From: Kribbella sp. NBC_01245
Lineage (GTDB): Bacteria > Actinomycetota > Actinomycetes > Propionibacteriales > Kribbellaceae
Length of the DNA stretch: 64,000 bases
Assembly (NCBI RefSeq): GCF_036226525.1
Contig: NZ_CP108487.1
Location: forward strand, 4,030,001 to 4,094,000
Direction: 5' to 3'
How positions within the stretch are numbered: position 1 is the first letter of the stretch; every line of letters begins with the position of its first letter. A program made the translations under genes and the position numbers. This document shows, piece by piece, positions 62,007 through 64,000 of this stretch. The notes under the pieces are model-generated. The model made no database searches. It worked only from the letters and a program-made list of their open reading frames with translations, and was not told the origin of the DNA.

Positions 62007-63254
62007 ATGGCAACGGTTGTTCTGAGTACGGCGGACCTGGTGCGCAGGCGCGGGTTGCGTCAGATGCGCGGGGTCGCGCTCGCGCTACTCGTGCTGGCCG
62101 CGATCGTGTATCTGCTGACGCTGCACGACGAGGGCGGCTGGGGATACGTGAACGCCGCCGCCGAGGCCGCGATGGTCGGTGCGCTGGCCGACTGGTTCGC
62201 GGTGACCGCGCTGTTCCGCCGCCCGCTCGGTCTGCCGATCCCGCACACCGCCATCGTGCCGACGCGGAAAGACGCGCTGGCCGAGAGCCTCGAGCAGTTC
62301 GTCACGGAGAACTTCCTCTCCGAGGCTGTCGTCGCGGAGAAGATGCACTCGGCCGAGGTCTCCAAGCGCGTGGGCGAATGGCTGGTCGCCGGCAATCACG
62401 CCGAGCGCATCGTCGCCGAGGGCGCGCGCACGGTCGGCGCGGCGCTACCGAAACTCGGTGATGCCGAGGTCACCGCGTTCATCCAGGACTCGCTACTGCC
62501 GAGGTTCGCCGACGAGCCGCTCAGCCCGATCGCGGGCCATCTGCTCCAGTCGGTCGTCGAGGACGGCGCCCATCACGCGCTGTTCGACCTGATCATGGTC
62601 GAGGCGTACGAGTGGCTCGAGGACAACCGCGAGATCCTCACCGAGGTGGTCGGGCCGCGGGCGCCGCGCTGGTCACCGCGTTGGGTCGACTCGATCGTGA
62701 TCGACCGGATCCACCGCGAGGCGCTGGCCTGGCTGCGCGACGTCCGGGACAAGCCGGAGCATCCCGCCCGCCGGGCCATCGACCGCCTGCTCAGCCAGCT
62801 CGCCGAAGATCTGCAGACCGACGCCGAGATGATGCAGCGGTTCGAGACGTTCAAACGGCGCATGCTTACCCATCCCGATCTCGCCGCGAACCTGACCGCC
62901 GTCTGGGACGCCTTCCGTACGGCGCTGATCGAGGCCATCGCCGATCCGGCCGGGCCGTTGCGGGACCGCGCAGTCCAGGAGATCAAGGCCCTCGGCGAAC
63001 GGCTCCAGTCCGACGACGAATTGCGCGCCAAAGTCGACCTCCGCGCCGCCGAGGTGGTCGGTTATGTCATTCGCACGTACGGCGCGGAGATCGTCTCGGT
63101 CATCTCGGACACCATCGAGCGCTGGGACGGCCGGGAGGCCGCGGACCGGATCGAGTTGCACGTCGGCCGCGACCTCCAGTTCATCCGCATCAACGGCACG
63201 GTGGTCGGCGGTCTAGCCGGCCTGGCCATCCACGCCGTCTCCCAACTGCTCTGA
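62007..63254 (+). CDS. DUF445 family membrane protein
   Basis: A 415-residue protein. One or two N-terminal membrane helices (GVALALLVLAAIVYLLTLH, residues about 22-40) are followed by GALADWFAVTALFRRPLGLP, the DUF445 hallmark, then a long helical region. The C-terminus has another hydrophobic stretch (TVVGGLAGLAIHAVSQLL). Function unknown; the family is widespread in bacteria. Confidence 0.9.
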   Translation: MATVVLSTADLVRRRGLRQMRGVALALLVLAAIVYLLTLHDEGGWGYVNAAAEAAMVGALADWFAVTALFRRPLGLPIPHTAIVPTRKDALAESLEQFVTENFLSEAVVAEKMHSAEVSKRVGEWLVAGNHAERIVAEGARTVGAALPKLGDAEVTAFIQDSLLPRFADEPLSPIAGHLLQSVVEDGAHHALFDLIMVEAYEWLEDNREILTEVVGPRAPRWSPRWVDSIVIDRIHREALAWLRDVRDKPEHPARRAIDRLLSQLAEDLQTDAEMMQRFETFKRRMLTHPDLAANLTAVWDAFRTALIEAIADPAGPLRDRAVQEIKALGERLQSDDELRAKVDLRAAEVVGYVIRTYGAEIVSVISDTIERWDGREAADRIELHVGRDLQFIRINGTVVGGLAGLAIHAVSQLL

Positions 63255-63265
63255 GCCGGCGTCGC

Positions 63266-63886
63266 TCAGATGAGTTCGGGCACTCGCAGGTGGGCCAGCA
63301 CCAGCTCGAACTCGGCGACGTCGAGCACTTCGGCGCCGGCCTCCTGGCTCGACTTCGACCGGAGCTCAGCGGCGGCTTCGCGGTTGCGGTGCATCGCCTC
63401 CTGGCTGTCGAACGTCACCGACGAGACCCCACGCCCGGTAACGCGATCGACGAACAGGCTTGCGCTGCAGAAGCCCTCGAGGTCCTCCATGGCCGGCAGG
63501 ACCCTCATCTTGTAGGCGTCGATGCCACGGTCGACGTCATCAGGCGCCACTTCCGTCCAGGTGGCCCGGACACAGGCTCCGTCGGCGGCCCGGTGATCGC
63601 GGTGCAGGACGGCGATCTCCCACTCCTCGACCTGCGGACTGCCACCCAACATCTCCCCGATCCGCTCGCGAATCGGCGTTACCTGTCCGCCAGACGCACG
63701 CATGGCGTCCTCCGACTCCCAGGCGCTGGTCGTGATGCAGAGGCCGGACCGCCGGTCGACCAGCATCGAGAGCCCAATACATCCCGCCATGTCCTGGAGC
63801 ATCGGCATCACCTCGTCGCGCACCTGCGCGATCCCGGCGTCGATCGCCTCGGGCCTGGCCATGATCGTGGTGGAACGCGCGTACAC
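63266..63886 (-). CDS. Two-domain ABM-like (dimeric alpha-beta barrel) protein
   Basis: A 206-residue protein with two tandem halves similar in outline: [19 protein letters not shown]...[20 protein letters not shown] and [20 protein letters not shown]...[19 protein letters not shown]. Each half resembles an antibiotic-biosynthesis-monooxygenase-type ferredoxin-like domain, so the protein may form a pseudo-dimer. The GTG at 63,886 is preferred over an upstream start at 63,946. Convergent with DUF445. Function unknown. Confidence 0.8.
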   Translation of the reverse strand: MYARSTTIMARPEAIDAGIAQVRDEVMPMLQDMAGCIGLSMLVDRRSGLCITTSAWESEDAMRASGGQVTPIRERIGEMLGGSPQVEEWEIAVLHRDHRAADGACVRATWTEVAPDDVDRGIDAYKMRVLPAMEDLEGFCSASLFVDRVTGRGVSSVTFDSQEAMHRNREAAAELRSKSSQEAGAEVLDVAEFELVLAHLRVPELI

Positions 63887-64000
63887 GATCCACCCCCTTC
63901 GGTGTCGTGGTGGCGTCCCGGTGGCGCCACCGGTCCCTTCCCACACTGCTCCTTCACCCCCAGCCTGGCAATGCCCGGCCCCGCCTCGGCAATTCCGGTG

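Overview
The window is very GC-rich, densely coded bacterial DNA from an actinomycete. Diagnostic content includes a WhiB regulator with four cysteines, coenzyme F420 genes (cofD, cofE), a mycothiol-type maleylpyruvate isomerase-family enzyme, DUF3499, DUF5719, DUF3105 and TIGR03089 proteins, and LAxTG-type sorting signals. The gene order ahcY, manA, SIS protein, Trm112, manB, DUF3499, DUF5719, glycosyltransferase, whiB, cofD/cofE is a conserved actinobacterial block. The overall style suits a Propionibacteriales genus such as Kribbella, but the genus is an inference. No rRNA, tRNA, CRISPR array or prophage was recognised.

Region 1 (1-17,100) is housekeeping: a truncated adenosylhomocysteinase, a MerR regulator, a CDF metal transporter, the mannose-6-phosphate isomerase / phosphomannomutase operon, a giant membrane glycosyltransferase with its DUF5719 partner, WhiB, a membrane protein with a Gln/Gly/Tyr-rich tail, and the F420 genes. 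GDP-mannose supply is completed by the mannose-1-phosphate guanylyltransferase at 19-20 kb.

Region 2 (17-23 kb) holds a sugar-type oxidoreductase/ThuA pair, a secreted GH16 glucanase and a GntR regulator preceded by five 14-bp tandem repeats. A two-sided array of 33-bp repeats follows.

Region 3 (23-33 kb) is a complete haem acquisition locus. Two surface proteins (one with an HtaA domain, both ending in LAxTG-like sorting signals) and a DUF2470 protein are divergent from haem oxygenase and the hmuTUV importer. Two DtxR/IdeR-like iron boxes lie between. A TetR/DUF4267 pair, a truncated haemoglobin and cobF follow.

Region 4 (34-47 kb) begins with a wrecked M1 aminopeptidase. It then carries a cell-envelope glycopolymer set: galE, a cytidylyltransferase-like enzyme, a glycerol-1-phosphate dehydrogenase-like enzyme, a Wzm/Wzt-type exporter, a family 2 glycosyltransferase and an LCP ligase. 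The set is interrupted by a BrnT-like toxin-antitoxin pair and an FtsX-type ABC transporter whose ATPase has a frameshift inside its Walker A motif.

Region 5 (47-64 kb) is accessory: a secreted protease, a membrane spermidine-synthase-like protein, a phosphotransferase, a CBM/Fn3/sugar-dehydrogenase protein under a palindromic operator, a stand-alone gyrase-A-like coiled-coil peptide, a CAP-domain protein, an FkbM methyltransferase, and several small regulator/enzyme pairs with visible operators. Several intergenic regions carry unusual palindromes or repeat arrays, described individually.
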